Assembly (NCBI GenBank): GCA_905178155.1
Contig: CAJINV010000006.1
Coordinates: 1,613,876 to 1,677,875, forward strand
DNA: 64,000 nucleotides
Reading direction: 5' to 3'
From: Amoebophrya sp. A120
Lineage: Eukaryota; Sar; Dinophyceae; Syndiniales; Amoebophryaceae
Shown here in pieces: positions 1 through 14,500 of the stretch (the stretch's first letter is position 1; each line of letters starts with the position of its first letter). The notes under the pieces were generated by a model, which was given only the letters and a program-made list of their open reading frames with translations, was not told the DNA's origin and did no database searches. Both the position numbers and the translations under genes were made by a program.

Positions 1-2547
1 GGTGGCCACCTGCTTTTCTATGGATTGCAAAAATGTCTGGGTCTGGAAGGGTGCCAGACTTGTCATGCAGATTTTCTATGGCCCATGAGGTCTGGTATGT
101 AGGACATAGCATGACAGATTCTGTGAGAGTTCTATCAGGCCTATCCTGCATGAGAAACTGCGTCTCGATTAGGTCAAAAGTGGACAGCTTTTGGTAATCA
201 TGCAACACAGATTTTTGCATGATTCAGCTTTAGCATGACATGTTGCTTTGTTCCAGACCCAGACATTTTTACATATTGAAACTTTCCGTCCCCTACCCGT
301 TGAGCATGGAAAAAGAAGCCACGAATCACGACTTCTGCCACAATATGCATTCGGAAATACGTCTGGGTCTGGAAGAGTCGGGGCTTGTCATGCACATTTT
401 GCATGGCTCGGGAAGTCTCTGATGCTGGTGCTAGCATCACAGATTTTTTGATGAGAGGTTCTTGATGCTAATTACGCATGACAAATGCCCTCTCCGCGTG
501 CCAAGAACTGGACTCCTTTTGCTGCAGCTCATGCAGCACAGATATTTTTAGGATCCGCAGACAGCATTACAAGTTCGACTCGTCCAGATCCAGACATATT
601 CGCAGTTGATACACAAATTTTTCAACAAACTTGTGGACGTGTGCGGCGGCCCGTGGACACTGAAAGACGGCTATGGAAGCGTCAGGATCGAAATCGACAA
701 AGTTGAAATAGTTTGTGATGCATAAAGTGCAACAAAGAAATTGCCTCTATTGCAGAGGACGCAAGGGATGCAGATTGTAAGCCTGTAAATGAGGGGTGCT
801 ACAGATTGAGCTGCCAAAGTAGCATGACAAAAGGCGTCCTCCTTACCCAAACAGCATTACAAACTGGATTTCAGTTCTACCCAAATTTGTCATTCGCCAC
901 TTGAAAACTAGGCGCCAACTGGTATCCGTTTCATGCATCACAAATTATTTCAACTTTCACGATTTCGGTCCTGACGCTTTCATAACGGCACGCACGAGTT
1001 CATGCGCGCTCGCCCGGGGTTTGCCGCGACGCCGGGAAAGAACATTTGTGCGGATCCTGACGCGCCGGTGCCGCCACCCACAACGAGCACGACAGCGGCG
1101 CCCCCGCCCCCTCTGTAGGGAATGCAAAAGCATCGTACAACTTCTAGTATAGATCGCATGACAAATTTTTTCCCCAGCTGCATGAGGGATCATGGAATTC
1201 GTCGTGCGCATTTGCAGCTTTGTGGAAGAGATTTGTATTGCATGACTGCAATTAGTACCAGTTGTGCGCTAGTGCTTTTGCATTGGATACCCTGCCTCCA
1301 CCGCCATCTTCGACGTCCTCAACCACCTGGCCGCCTGCACCGTACTATTCCACTATCAAATGTAAAAATGTCTGGGTCTGGAAGATTCTGAGACTTGTCA
1401 TGCATGTTTTGCATGACCCAGGATGTCTGTAATGCACGACCTAGCATCACAGATTTTTAGAGGGCTTCCTGATGGCTACTCCGCATGACAAACGCCCTTC
1501 CCGCGTAGCAAAAATTGCACTCCCTTTGCTGCTCATGCAATACAGATTTTTTTAGAGACCAAAGTTAGCATCACAAGTTCCAATCCTTCCAGACCCAGAC
1601 ATTTTTACATTTGATATCCACGATATCGCAACAAAAACGTGTTTTACTGTTATAGGATTTTGGAACTTCAAGTTTTGCATTTGCATCACAAAAGATAATT
1701 TGGTCTGCATAGACAACAAGGTGGAAAATTGAAATTTCCCATGCGAGTGTCGGTCTCTTACGGATGAAAAACTCGCCGAAGAAAAGTCCAATCTCTTGCT
1801 CTTGCATGTGTACTAGCAGCGCGACCGCTTGTTCTTTCCCTGTTGCGTCCTGCTCCTTTTTGGCATGATCACAAGTCATTTACAGTGAAGCAGTTCTTTC
1901 TTGTGATAAACGACCCGGCACATGCAGTATGCCGACCTATCAAATGTAAAAATGTCTGGGTCTGGAAGAATGCAACTTGTGACGCTGAATTTGGATTCCA
2001 AAAAAATCTGTATTGCATGAGCAGCAAAGGGAATGCAATTTTTGCTACGCGGAGAGGGAATTTGTCATGCGGAATAGGCATCGCGAAGCCCTGAAAAAAG
2101 CTGTGATGCTAGGGCATGCATCACAGACATCATGGCCAATGCAAAGCATGCATGACAAGTCTCAGAATCTTCCAGACCCAGACATTTTTACATTTGATAC
2201 GACCCTGATATCTACAACTTCATGACCCTGTCTATGGCGTTCTCAAACGTTCCATTTCGAACTGTTACATGGATGTGCAATGCAAGAACCACATACAAGA
2301 ATCAAAAGGTTGCTGCTTTCGCATCACAGATTTGCTGGTACAGATTTTCATGCTGTTTAGACCTTCGGAAATTTGTCATGCGCAGCCGCTTGGTCGTGTG
2401 GTTGCTTTTTATGGCGATTTTGCATGACAAATCATGTAACAGTTGAGAATGTAACATTTGAGAATGCCACACTGTCCCCAATCGGCCCGCCCCCGACCAC
2501 GACGCCGCCACCGGGTGAGCCGCCCGTCCCGCCGCCGCCGGCTTCCA
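1..2547 (+). CDS. Exons: Cys segment and Pro/Thr-rich linkers
   Basis: Exons 1-18, 282-343, 612-671, 985-1115, 1290-1353, 1617-1623, 1909-1937, 2200-2232 and 2472-2547. The joined frame reads MEKEATNHDFCHKFFNKLVD, then CGGPWTLKDG, a Cys-poor stretch, and Pro/Thr/Ser linkers such as PPPTTSTTAAPPPPL and PIGPPPTTTPPPGEPPVPPP. The linkers resemble O-glycosylated spacers between extracellular modules (inference). The segment between introners 5 and 6 is only 7 nt. The first exon is cut by the window edge. I do not recognise the domain before the linkers. Confidence 0.7.
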
Positions 2548-5500
2548 TATGAGAGTGCACAACCCCCGCTCCGTCTGCTCAGTTGAAAGGCGTGAGCAGC
2601 ATCACAGAGGACAGCAGAAATGTGGCACCTGCATGACAAATGCAAATCGAGGTCGGGGCTTTAGTACGGTTTGGAGTCGTCCTGGCGAAATTTGTGTTGC
2701 AAAGTAGTGCTCGAAGGCGGGATGTGGAGTTCTGTGGTTTTGCATGACAAATGAGGGAGGGGAGACGGATGATTGTGCACTTTCATATTCCACCTGCGAA
2801 TACTACATGTGGAACGACTGGTCTGACTGCACCCGGCACTGTCGGGATGCCTCTGGCGACACGGGCACGCGCACGCGGACGCTATCATATGTAAAAATGT
2901 CTGGGTCTGGAAACTTGTGATGCTGGGTGGCGTCTCATGATGAGGCCACAAATGCTGGCTCAGCATGACAAGTTTCTGAGCTTCTAGGTGTTGCCTATTC
3001 TGCATGTTGACAAACTGCGTTCCTGCATCACAGAAAAATGGAGCTCTTGGGTAACGCGCGTGACAGATTTAAGAGTCATGCCAGACAAGCATGACAAACA
3101 TGCATTCTTCCAGACCCAGAGGACATTTTTGCATTTGATAGACGCGAAGCATGGTCGAAAGCGCAGTATCAACCACCGCGTGCCACGGCAAGCCCAACCC
3201 CGACTCGCAACAAGCGGCCTGCTATCAAATGTAAAAATGTCTGGGTCTGGAAGATTCTGAGACTTGTCATGCATGTTTTGCCTGGGCCATGATGTCTGTG
3301 ATGCATGCCCTAGCATCACAGATGTTTTGAGGGCCTCGCGATGCCTATTCCGCATGACAAATGCCCTCTCCGCGTAGCAAAAATTGCACTCCCTTTGCTG
3401 CTCATGCAATACAGTTTTTTTTGGAATCCAAATCCAGCATCACAAGTTCCAACCCTTCCAGACCCAGACATTTTTACAATCCATACCTGCCCCCGCCGCG
3501 GCATGCCGAAGTGCTGCACGTGGGGGGATATCCTGTGCAAAAGTATCGTACTAACTCGTACTAATTGCGTTTATGCATTACAAACCTTTTTATCAAGGCA
3601 AGCCAAGTCTGCATGATATGCAAATTCAATTTGTAAAAATGCTTACGGAATTTGTAATGCAATTATTCATACTAGTTCTAGTACGATATTATAACTTTTG
3701 CAATGCATAGGGGAGTGGGAACCGTGGGGCGAGTGCAGCTGCGTGGGCACGACGGGACTGCACACAAGAGCCCGCCCGTTAACAAACGTCGCCCACCCCG
3801 TATCACAAGAAAAAAGTGTTACAGTTACACATTTGTTGGAGTTTCTGCATCACAAAGTTGCTCGACATGGCAAAGAAAACCTGTGATGCGCAGACTACAA
3901 GGGAAAACAGTAATGAAATGAGGCTGGTAAGCATTTCCTGCATGACATAGGTTGTCTGTCTTGCTTGTCGTCCATGAGAGTGTGTAACTGTAACACTTTT
4001 TTCTCAGGATGCCCCGCCGTTTGCGAGTTTTTCGTACAAGAGGAGGCATGTGAAGACGAGGATCAGGAGAGATTAAAATAGGAAATGCAAAAAATATTTA
4101 TCTGGGACACCTCCGTCGACTGGGACCAATATTAAACTGACATTTTGTTTCACGCACTGTGTGCATGTGCAAGATGAACAGAAAGTATGACAAAAAATTA
4201 TGCGGATGCCACTCCCGCTTCTCCACCATCGATTCTGTCTGCATGAGAACTACATCAAATGGCCTCGTCTTCTCGTGCTGGAGACGAGAATGATCGCGCG
4301 CCTACTTCTGCTGATTTTTATCCAGCACTGATTTTTTTTTTGTCATCCTACTTTCGAAAGATGACCCGAGGTGGACCCCGATAAATATCTTTCTATTTGC
4401 AATGCATAAGAAATGCGGAACGAGTACGACAACAAGCCCTCCCGCACCCCCGCCTCCCTCGCCAACAACGAGTCCGCCGGCAACCTCCTCAAGCTCAACA
4501 ACAAGTCCTTCCGCACCTCCCGCAAGCTCAACGGCAGCTCCGCCCGAACCCCCGCCACCCTCAACAGCAAGTACGCCGGCAACCTCCTCAAGCTCAACAA
4601 CAAGTCCTTCCGCACCTCCCGCAAGCTCAACGGCGCCTCCGCCCGAACCCCCGCCACCCTCAACAACAAGCCCCTCGTCCAGCAGTAGTACGACTACATC
4701 TTCAGCTTCACCCCCGACTATGCAAAGAGAATAAAAGTGTTACACTTACACATCGTGTTCGCAAAACATGCGAGACAGACGACCTCTGTCATGCTCAAAA
4801 TGCTTGCGAGTCTCGTTTTGTGTGTGTTTTGCCTTACGATCTCTGCATTACATACAAGTTTTTTCCGTCATGCGAGGCAAATTTGTGATGCTGAATTCAC
4901 TACAAATGTGTGACTGTATCAATCCACTTTTTTCCTTGGATACCGACGACCCCGCAGCCGCAACCTTCTACGCGGCCCCCACCACCGCCGCCAGAAGACT
5001 GCCAGCTTTCCGACTGGAGTGACTGGTATGAACTGCAAAAGTATCGTACTAGTATGAATCGCATGACAAATTAGCTTAGCACGACAAATGGAATTTGTCA
5101 TGCTGTTTTGCCTTGGGATGAAAATTTGTAATGCATGACTGCGATTACTACGAGTACGATACTTTTGCACAGGATAACTGGGGCTCGTGCTCCACGACGT
5201 GCAACCCGTATCAGATGCAAAAATGCGTGGGTCTGGAAGATTCTGAGACTTGTCATGCATGTTTTGCATGACCCAGGATGTCTGTAATGCGCGACCTAGC
5301 ATCACTGATTTTTACAGGGCTTCCTGATGCCTACTCTGCATGAGTAACGCCCTCCCCGCGTAGCACAAACTAGACTCCTCTTGCTGGTCATGCAATACAG
5401 ATTTTTTTGAAAACCAAAGTTAGCATCACAAGTTCCAACTCTTCCAGACCCAGACATTTTTGCATTTGATAACCCGAGAAGGGCATCAACATCTTCAAGC

Positions 5501-8500
5501 GAAGATAGCGGCAAGGGCGTGTGGTATCGGACCAGAACCATTTCAGAACCGGCCAAACACGGCGGGACGTGTATCCTGTGTAAAAACGTCCCCAGCACCT
5601 CAGAGTCAAGATGGGGAATCGGCTAGACAAATCCACAAGCTTTGGCTGTTTTGCATGACAAATTTGGACTCGTAGCGTAGTGCTGTTTGAGCTAGCTCAG
5701 CAGCATCACAGATCCAGTACATCATGCAGATTGGAGCATGACAAATGGCAAAACACGACTATAAAATGCTTCTCATGGGGCTCCGCATGAGAAACATTCT
5801 GAGCATGCAGCTTCGCATTACAACTCTGGGGTGGGGACGTTTTTAATTACGATAACGTGCAGAGAGCCGCTGCGGGAGAGCGAAGAGTGTACGGGTATTG
5901 CCCCATGCCGCCCAGGGAGTCCGCCCGGGGGGAAAAAAGACTGCATGTACGACTCGTGGAATGCGTGGTCGCCCTGTTCCCGCTCGTGCATGGACACAGA
6001 CGGCGACAAGGGCACGCAGACGCGGACACGGGTGGTGAAACAAGAAGCCGCGAACGGCGGGGAACTGTGCGCCGGCGAAGGGGAGAAGGAGACTCGGGAT
6101 TGTATCAGGTGTAAAAACGTCCCTGCCCCAGAGTTGTCACGCAAGTCTGCATGGTGAAAATAAATGTTTCATGTGGCGCTGGGTGCGGGTGTCCACTACA
6201 TGATGATGATGATGATGCGAAACCCCAACATGAGAAGCATTCTCTAGTAGTGTTTTGGGATTTGTGATGCTCGAAGCAGCATGATGCGCCAGATCTGTGC
6301 TGCTGCTGAAGATCTAGCTAAACAGGATCACACTGCGAGGCCAAACTTGTCTTGCGCAGCAACGAAAGCTGACTGATTTGTCTAGGAGCAGATTCCCCAT
6401 CTTGGCTTTGGGGTGGAGACGTTTATTTTGCACAGGATAAATTGTGCGGAAAACCTGCCGGACTGCGACGCGGACTGCGTGATGAGTCAGTGGCAGGCGT
6501 ACGTATCAAATGCAAAAATCCCTGGACGTCTGGGAGGATGGAACTTGTGATGCGTCCTGTGGGTCACACAAAAATCTGTGTTGCGTGATCACCCAAAGTT
6601 GTTCTTGCTTGTTTGACCAACCTGAGCGGGAGTTTCTCATGCAAAATAGGCATGATGGAGACTTCCACTTCGACTTCGCAGGATCTGTGATGCTAGGTCC
6701 TGCATTCCAGACCTCGCGAGGCATGGAAAATATGCATGACAAAAAATCTGCATTCTTCCAGACCCAAACATTTTTGCATTTGATAGTACGGCGACTGCAG
6801 CCAAACCTGCCGGCGAGTGGGGGCGCCGGCGGGAAGGCAGCAGTTTCGGCGGTCTGTGCTCACGCAGGCAAAGGGGCCAGGCGGGCAGTGTCCAGACGAA
6901 GACGACACGAGGAAAACCGAGGACTGCGCGAACGAACAAACCTGCCCGCCCATGCCGGATTGCGTCTGGACCGAGTGGCAAGCCGACTCGCGGGGGTGCA
7001 GTAAAAGCTGCGGCACCGGTATCGTGAGAAAAATGGTTACAGTGACAAACTCTCATGCAAGACAAGCAAGACAGGCAACCACTGTCATGCAGGAAGCGCG
7101 TCGTGCGAGCCTCATTCCATTCGTGTTTTATTCCCTTATAGTCTACTGCGCATTACAAGTTTTCTTCGCCATTACAAGAGCAGATTTGTGATGCTGAAAT
7201 TCCAACAAATGTGTAACTGTAACACTTTTTTCCACTTGGATAACCGGGGAACAGCGGTACAACCGGCGCATCATCATGGGGGATTGCGAGGGCGGATATC
7301 CTGAGTAAAAACGTCCCCACCTCCCCGGAGTTGTCATGCAAATGTGCAATGACAGGAACTTTTGTAATGCGCAGCTCCATGAATCCAATGGTGTTTTGGA
7401 AAAATTTGTGATGCTGTATTAACAAGATGTGAAAATGGCTTCGTCATGTAACCACTCCCTTGCCAACCAGCACTACACTGCAATGGGAAAGAACTTGTCA
7501 TGCACAGCTCCCAAAAGTTGGAGATTTGTGCTGCTAGATTCCCAAGAACTTGACTCTGGCGTCGTGGGGACGTTTTTGCTTGGGGTAGCGGACAAGAGCT
7601 TGCCAGCACCAAGGTGGAGAACTGCAAGGAGGATCCCTGCCCCTTGAGCTGCGAGGTGGAGCGGGATTGGCAGCCGATCGGAAATTGTTGGACTGGTAGC
7701 TCTTCCATTTGGGGCAACGAGGGCCCTTCGAATTACAATGCTGTTGACAAGTGTGAGGGCTGGGTTATGAACTATCGAAAGGTGATAGGAAGGTGCACAA
7801 CTCCCCCTCCACCACCTCATTTGTCACGCAAAATACCTAATGCTAATCCACCCTTATTTGCCTGTTGGCACTGTTTGATTGCATGACAAGTTCTGGTAGC
7901 CCAAATAGCACTACACTCCAGTGCAACTTTGTCACGCAAAGCCGGCACTCTTGCTGGTGCTTGTATTACCGTTCACGCTATACAACTGAGGGGGAGGGGG
8001 AGTTGTGCACTGTCATAGGTCACGCAAGCGGACCAGCACGCCAATTTGTACAGCGATGACGTGGTGCGGACCTGCGAAGAACTCGCGGAATCGGAACACG
8101 CCCGACTCTATGCAGTGCAAAAGTATCGTACTCGTCGTACTAATTGCGAACATGCATGACAAGTCTTCTCCTAAGGTAAAGCAGCATTATATATAAGGCC
8201 GAGGGAATTTGTATTTGTGATGCTATTTATACTAGGACGCTACTTTTGCAGGTCATAGACTCAAGCAGCCGCAGCAGCAGCGAGATGACCCGTGCCCCTA
8301 CGACGAGACAGAAAGGTGCATCCACTACATGCAGCTGCCCCTTCGGATTCAAAAAGTCGTAAAGTGCCGGGACCCGGCGTTGTGTCCGAAAAAAGACTGC
8401 GTGATGAACGCCTGGGGCCCCTGGGGCGATTGCTCCCACACTTGCGGGGAAGGGGAGAAGAAACGGACCAGGACGGTTAAATCGGAAGCAAAAAACGGAG

Positions 8501-11500
8501 GAACCCCCTGCGACGAAATGTCTTATCAAATGCAAAAATGTCTGGGTCTGGGAGAATGGATGTTTGGCATGCTTGTCTGGCATGACTCTTAAATCTGTCA
8601 TGCACGTTACCCAAGAGCCCCATTTTTCTGTGATGCAGAAACGCAGTTTGTCATGCAGAATAGGCAACACCTAGAAGCTGAGAAACTTGTCATGCTGAGC
8701 CAGCACTTGCGGCCTCATCATGAGACGCCACCCAGCATCACAAGTTTCCAGACCCAGACATTTTTACATTTGACAGGTCTAAAGAGCAAACCACGTCGTG
8801 CGAAAACGAACACCACTGTCCAGTTCACTGTGAATGTATGAACTGCAAAAGTATCGTACTCGTAGTATTGCATGCAATACAAATTAGCTCAGCATGACAA
8901 ATGGAATTTCTCATGCTGATTTAGCTTGACAAAGAAATTTGTTTTGCATGACTGCAATTACTACGAGTATGATGCTTTTGCACAGGATAGAATGGAACGA
9001 GTGGCAAAATTACGGTCAGTGCGACTGCCCACACGGAAAGCCGTACAAAAAAACCCGGACACGCACGAAAAAGATCACGGAGCAGTACGGTGGGCGTTGC
9101 CCTGGGAAGGAGTCTGAAGAAACAACATGTAGTGTCCGCGAGTGTCCCTCGAGAAACTGCGTCTGGCACGAGTGGGGCGAGTGGGGTGACTGCACGCAAG
9201 GCTCTAAGACCTGCCACGCGGACGACAGAAAAAAAACGCGGACACGGAGAAAGAAGCACGAGGCCCAGGGAAACGGGCGTTGCGAGACTGAAGACGGGAA
9301 GGAGACCGCTTCTTGCCCCACCACGGACCCCTGTCCGGTGGACTGCAGGTTTGAAGATGAAGAATGGCAGTGGACGGACTGCTCGGCCACCTGCGGGACC
9401 ACCGGGGTTCGAAAGAGGTACAAGCGGATTAGAACGCACGCGGCCCACGGCGGGACACCGTGTTCCGACTCCGGGAAAGTGGAGGGGAACAGAGTCTATG
9501 CTGCCGATCACAGTGTGGACATCCGGCACTACGAGTGCAACCGACACGAGTGTCCGCGCGACTGCCGGTTGTCGCAGTGGGTCGACGACGGCAGATGCAG
9601 CAAGACCTGTGGCGGGGGTGTGCAGAAGAAGACACGGGAAGTTGTGGAAACTTCGCAGGGGACAGGGGATACTTGCAGCGAGGTTGCGGAAAAGGAAAAC
9701 GAAGGGTCGTATCAAAGCGACAGAAATACACACTATGTGTCTGTGTACACGAAGCACGTTTCGTGCAACACGCAGGACTGTCCCACCGTCGACTGCGAGA
9801 TGGACGAGTGGCAGGGCGACAGAGACGACTGCTCCGGCTCCTGTGGCGGGGGGAACTACTTTACGCAAACGCGAGGCGTGAAATCCCACCCGAAAAACGG
9901 CGGGGCGTCGTGCTCCGCCCACCGGAGCCGGCAGGTGGAGTGCAACAAACAGCCATGTCCCGTGGACTGTGAGCTGAAGGTATCACAAGAAAAAAGTGTT
10001 TAGAGTTCTTACACGTTTGTTGTAGCTTCAACAAGACAAATTTTCTCTGCATGAGACGCGGGAAAACTTGCAGTGCGCAGACCATAAGCGAAATAAACAC
10101 GTATGAAATGAAGCTCGGAACAATCATTTCTGGCATGACCGAGATCGTCTGTCATGCTGGGCTTGCTACACAATGTGTAACTGTTGCAACTCTTTTTTCT
10201 CGTCATAGCGGGACTGGACGGACTGGGGCCAATGTTCAAAATATGAGAGTGCACAACTACTCCCTCTCCCCCTCATTTGCATAGCATGAGCAGCAATAGA
10301 AATACCAACACACTTGGAGCCTGTGCATGACAAGTTCTTCACGGGCCGAAAATTGTAGGGCAGCTGCGTCCAAAATTTGTCATGCAAGCAGTGCCACTAG
10401 GACCACAAGGCACCAAATCAATTGGGGACTTTGCATCATGATCACAAATGAGCGGGACGAGGGGGAGTACTAGTAGTTGTGCACTGTCATACAAAAACGT
10501 GCACGCCCCACGGGCACGCCCCGGGCACGCGGACGCGACACCGAGGGATTCGCACGGACCCCGCGCACGGCGGAAAGCTGTGTGATACACGGAAGGAGAC
10601 GGAAGAATGCAACACGCACGACTGCCCGGAATGCGGGTCCAGCTGCACGTATTACTCCTGGACCAGCTGGAGCCCGCCCTGCCCTTCGTGCAAGCAGTCC
10701 GCATCGGAGTCCCACCAACAGCACCGAACTCGGCAAGTGAGAACCAAACCGTGTAATAACAATGGAGATGATATGGAAGCGTCAGGTTTGAAATCGACAA
10801 AGTTGAAATAACTTGTAATGTATAAAATCGATACCAGTTGGAAGCCCAATTTCCAAGCGGTGCATGACAAATTTCGGCGCCGCCCAAATCCAGTTTGTCT
10901 TGCTGTTTAGGGACAGAAGGCGCGTTTTGTCATGCTACATTAGCAGCTCTACCGCAGACCCCAAACAGGCTGACAGTCGGCCTCACTTGCCGCCCCTGCA
11001 AGAGAGGCACTTCATGCCTTGCAATTTATGCATGAGAAATTATTTCAACTTTGACGATTTCAATCCTGACGCTTCCATAGATGAGTCCTGTATCAACAAG
11101 CACGAACATAGGGATTGTTCCATCAGCGTGTGTATCAACTGTAAAAATGTCTGGGTCTGGAAGAATGCAACTTGTGATGCTATTTTTGGAATCTAAAAAA
11201 ATCTGTATTGCATGAGCAACAAGAGGCGTCCAGTTTTTGCTCCGCGGAGAGGGGATTTCTCATGCGGGATAGGCATCAAGAAGCCCGCAAAAAATTTGTG
11301 ATGCTGGTGTATACATCACAGAGGACATCAGGAGTCATGCAAAATGTGCATGACAAACCTGGCAATCTTCCAGACCCAGCCACTTTTACATTTGATAGTG
11401 TGCCGTAGGGATTGCGAGCTCAAACCCTGGAGCGGTTGGGGCCCCTGCAGTGCGGACTGCAGAGCGGAAGGAAAATCGGCCCCTATGAAATGCAAATGTC

Positions 11501-14500
11501 CCTGGATCATGACGAACTTGTGATGCGCATTCCACAACACAGACAAATCTCTCATGCACAGGAAGCAAAAGATGTCCATTTTCTGTCACCAAAGTCGGGG
11601 ATTTGTCATGTGGAATAAGCAAGAATGCGGAAGCTACTTCTCGAAATCTGTGATGCTAGGGCTTCCATGACATACAGCATTCGGTGTCATGCAAGAACAG
11701 CATGGCAAAAATCTGCACGACTCTACTTCCAGACCCAGACATATTTGCATTCGATAGCCCCAGAACAGACCCGCACTAAAGGGATCAAGCACCATTCGTT
11801 GGGCAGCGGGAAACACTGCCCGAGCGAAAGCAGCGAGGAACGGAAGGAGACCCGGCCTTGCAACGACCACGCTTGTCCTGTCGACTGTGTGCTGTCTTCG
11901 TGGGTAAAGGACGACGTCTGCAGTAAGACGTGCGGCATGGGGTCCCAGAAATACAAACGAAGCGTGCAGACGCACACGCGCGGCGACGGATTGACTTGCG
12001 CAGACCGATACGACCACGACGGGCGACTGCACAAACAGGAATCCTGCCATGAGCGAAATTGCCCGGGCGACTGCGAGCTCAGCGAGTGGCAATGGGTGGG
12101 GGAATGCAAGCGAAAGTCCAATCAAGACCCACCGCACAAAGTCCCAGGCAGCACAAATCGCTATTGCAAGAAGGAGGGAGAAGAATACTTCAAAGAAAAA
12201 AGGCGACACGTCACGAGGGAGCCTTCGGCCGGCGGCGTATGAATTGCAAAACTATCGTACTAGTATAAATCGCATGACAAATCTCCTCAGCATGAAAAAT
12301 AAAATTTGTAATGCGGATTTCACTTGAGAAAGAAATTTGTAATGCATAAACGCGATTAGTACGAGTACGATACTTTTGCACGGGATACGGCGCGGCCTGT
12401 CCCGATTCCGAGCCCTGTGACTCCATATGCAAGATGAAAAAAACTGTGTAAGTGTAACTCTGTGATGCAGAAAATGCAAAACTGTTACACTTGTCATGCT
12501 TGATCTGCGTCATAGGCTACTTTCATACGTGTTTTCACTGATACTAGCTGCGCATGACAGGTTTTCCCGGTAATGCAGCAGAGCGAATTTGTCATGCTGC
12601 TCTTCCTACAAAGTCACACTTGCGCAGTTTTTTTCCTGGATACTCCACGAACGAGAACTATTGTGACGACAAAAAACTGATTCGAGATTACTCTGTTTGT
12701 GATTACATAGACCATTGCCCGGTCAACTGCTATGGCGTTCTCTACTGTTTTTACATTCTCAACTGTTACACGAATTTGCAATGCAAGTAGGGCAAAAGTG
12801 AAAGGACGAAGACTGCGCCTTTTGCATTACAGATTTGGGCCGGATTATAGTGCTATTTAGTCCTTCGCAAGAAATCTGTCATGCGGAGCAGCTTGATCGT
12901 GAGGGATGATGATGGTGCTTCTGCATGGCAAATTCATGTAACAGTTGAGAGTGTAACGCTTGAGAACCCCATATCTGCGAGGCGGAGGAGTGGACTGATT
13001 GGTCCCCAGCTTGTCCGTATCAAGTGCAAAAATGTGTGGGTCTGGAAGAATTCATGTTTGTCATGCTTGTCTGGCATGACTCTTAAATCTGTCATGCACG
13101 TTACCCAAGAGCTCCGTTTTTCTGTGATGCAGAAGCGCAGTTTGTCATGCAGAATAGGCAACACCTAGGAGCTCAGAAACTTGTCATGCTGAGCCAGCAT
13201 TTGTAGCCTCATCATGAGACGCCACCCAGCATCACAAGTTTCCAGACCCAGACATTTTTACATTTGATTGTCCGGAGCAGTGTCCGAACCCCTCGAGAGA
13301 AATATCCTGTGTAAAAGTCTCGCACTTGTAGTAATTGCAGTCATGCGTTACAAATTTTTCACTCAAGGTAAATCCGCATTACAAATTTCATTTATCATTT
13401 CTCATTCTGAGGGAGCAACTTGTCATGCTTTTTTTATACGAGTGCGATACCTTATTTGCAATTTGATAAGAAAATCCGGACACCGACCAGCTGCCAAAGC
13501 AAACCAGGACGCGCCGGCTCAAGCCCGCGAGGCACGGCGGCGAGTGTATGGGAGTGTCAGGATTGAAATCGACAAAGTTGAAATAATTTGCAATGCGTAA
13601 AACGGATACCAGTTGGAAGCCCAGTTTCTAAGTGGCGCATGACAAATTTGGAAAGAGCCGAAATCCAGTTTTTCATGCTGTTTGGCTAAGGAAGACGCCT
13701 TTTGTGATGCTACTTTAGCAGCTGTATTTCTACCCCTCAACAGGCTTACAATCTGCCTCCCTTGCCTACTCTGCAAGACAGGCACTCTGTGTGTTGCGTT
13801 TTATGCATGAGAAATTATTTCAACTTTGTCGATTTCAAACGTGACACTTCCATAGAGTGCGCACAGGAAGTAAAAGAGACGCGGGACTGCGAGATTTGCG
13901 TGGTAGACTGCGACATGAACGAGTGGGGCTCGTTATCAAATGCAAAAATGTCTGGGTCTGTAAACTTGTAATGCTAAAAGTGAATGATAGACGCGCCGCA
14001 ATACGCAGCTATGCATGACAAATTTTGTGGCTGCCATGTCTTACGTATTCCGCATGGCAAACTGCCTTTTCGCATGACAGTTAAGAGGGCTCTTTCGTGC
14101 CTATGCAACACAGATTCCCGAGTCATGCCAGACAAGCATGACAAACTTGCATTCTTCCAGACCCAGACATTTTTACATTTCATACTCGTGGTCGGACACT
14201 TGTGCCCAGTGCTACGAAGCGGACGGTGAAAAGCCGCAGCGGAAAAGAACGCGGACAGTGAAGCAGCACAACAACAGCCACGGTAGGCAGTGCCCGGATC
14301 AGGAAGAGACCCAGCCCTGCCCGGAACCTCGAAAATGCAAAATCGACTGCGTGATGGGTCCGTGGGGCGATTGGGAAGATTGCGAGGCCAACTGCGTGAC
14401 CGAAAATGGGGAATTTCCCCAACGTATCAACTGTAAAAATGTCTGGGTCTGGAAGATTTCCAGGTTTGGCATGCGTATTTCGCATGGGCTATGATGCCTG

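Noticed and set aside
4413-4688. Alternative open frame rich in Asn, Leu and Lys in the linker exon
   Set aside because: It cannot join either neighbouring exon; the Thr/Pro/Ser frame does and matches other linkers.
8921-9922. 333-codon minus-strand open frame
   Set aside because: Antisense shadow of the 991-nt TSP1 exon; no domain and no support.
11092-11104. TATCAACAAGC, resembling a family A start
   Set aside because: No inverted partner before the true introner at 11133; it is coding (SCINKHEH).
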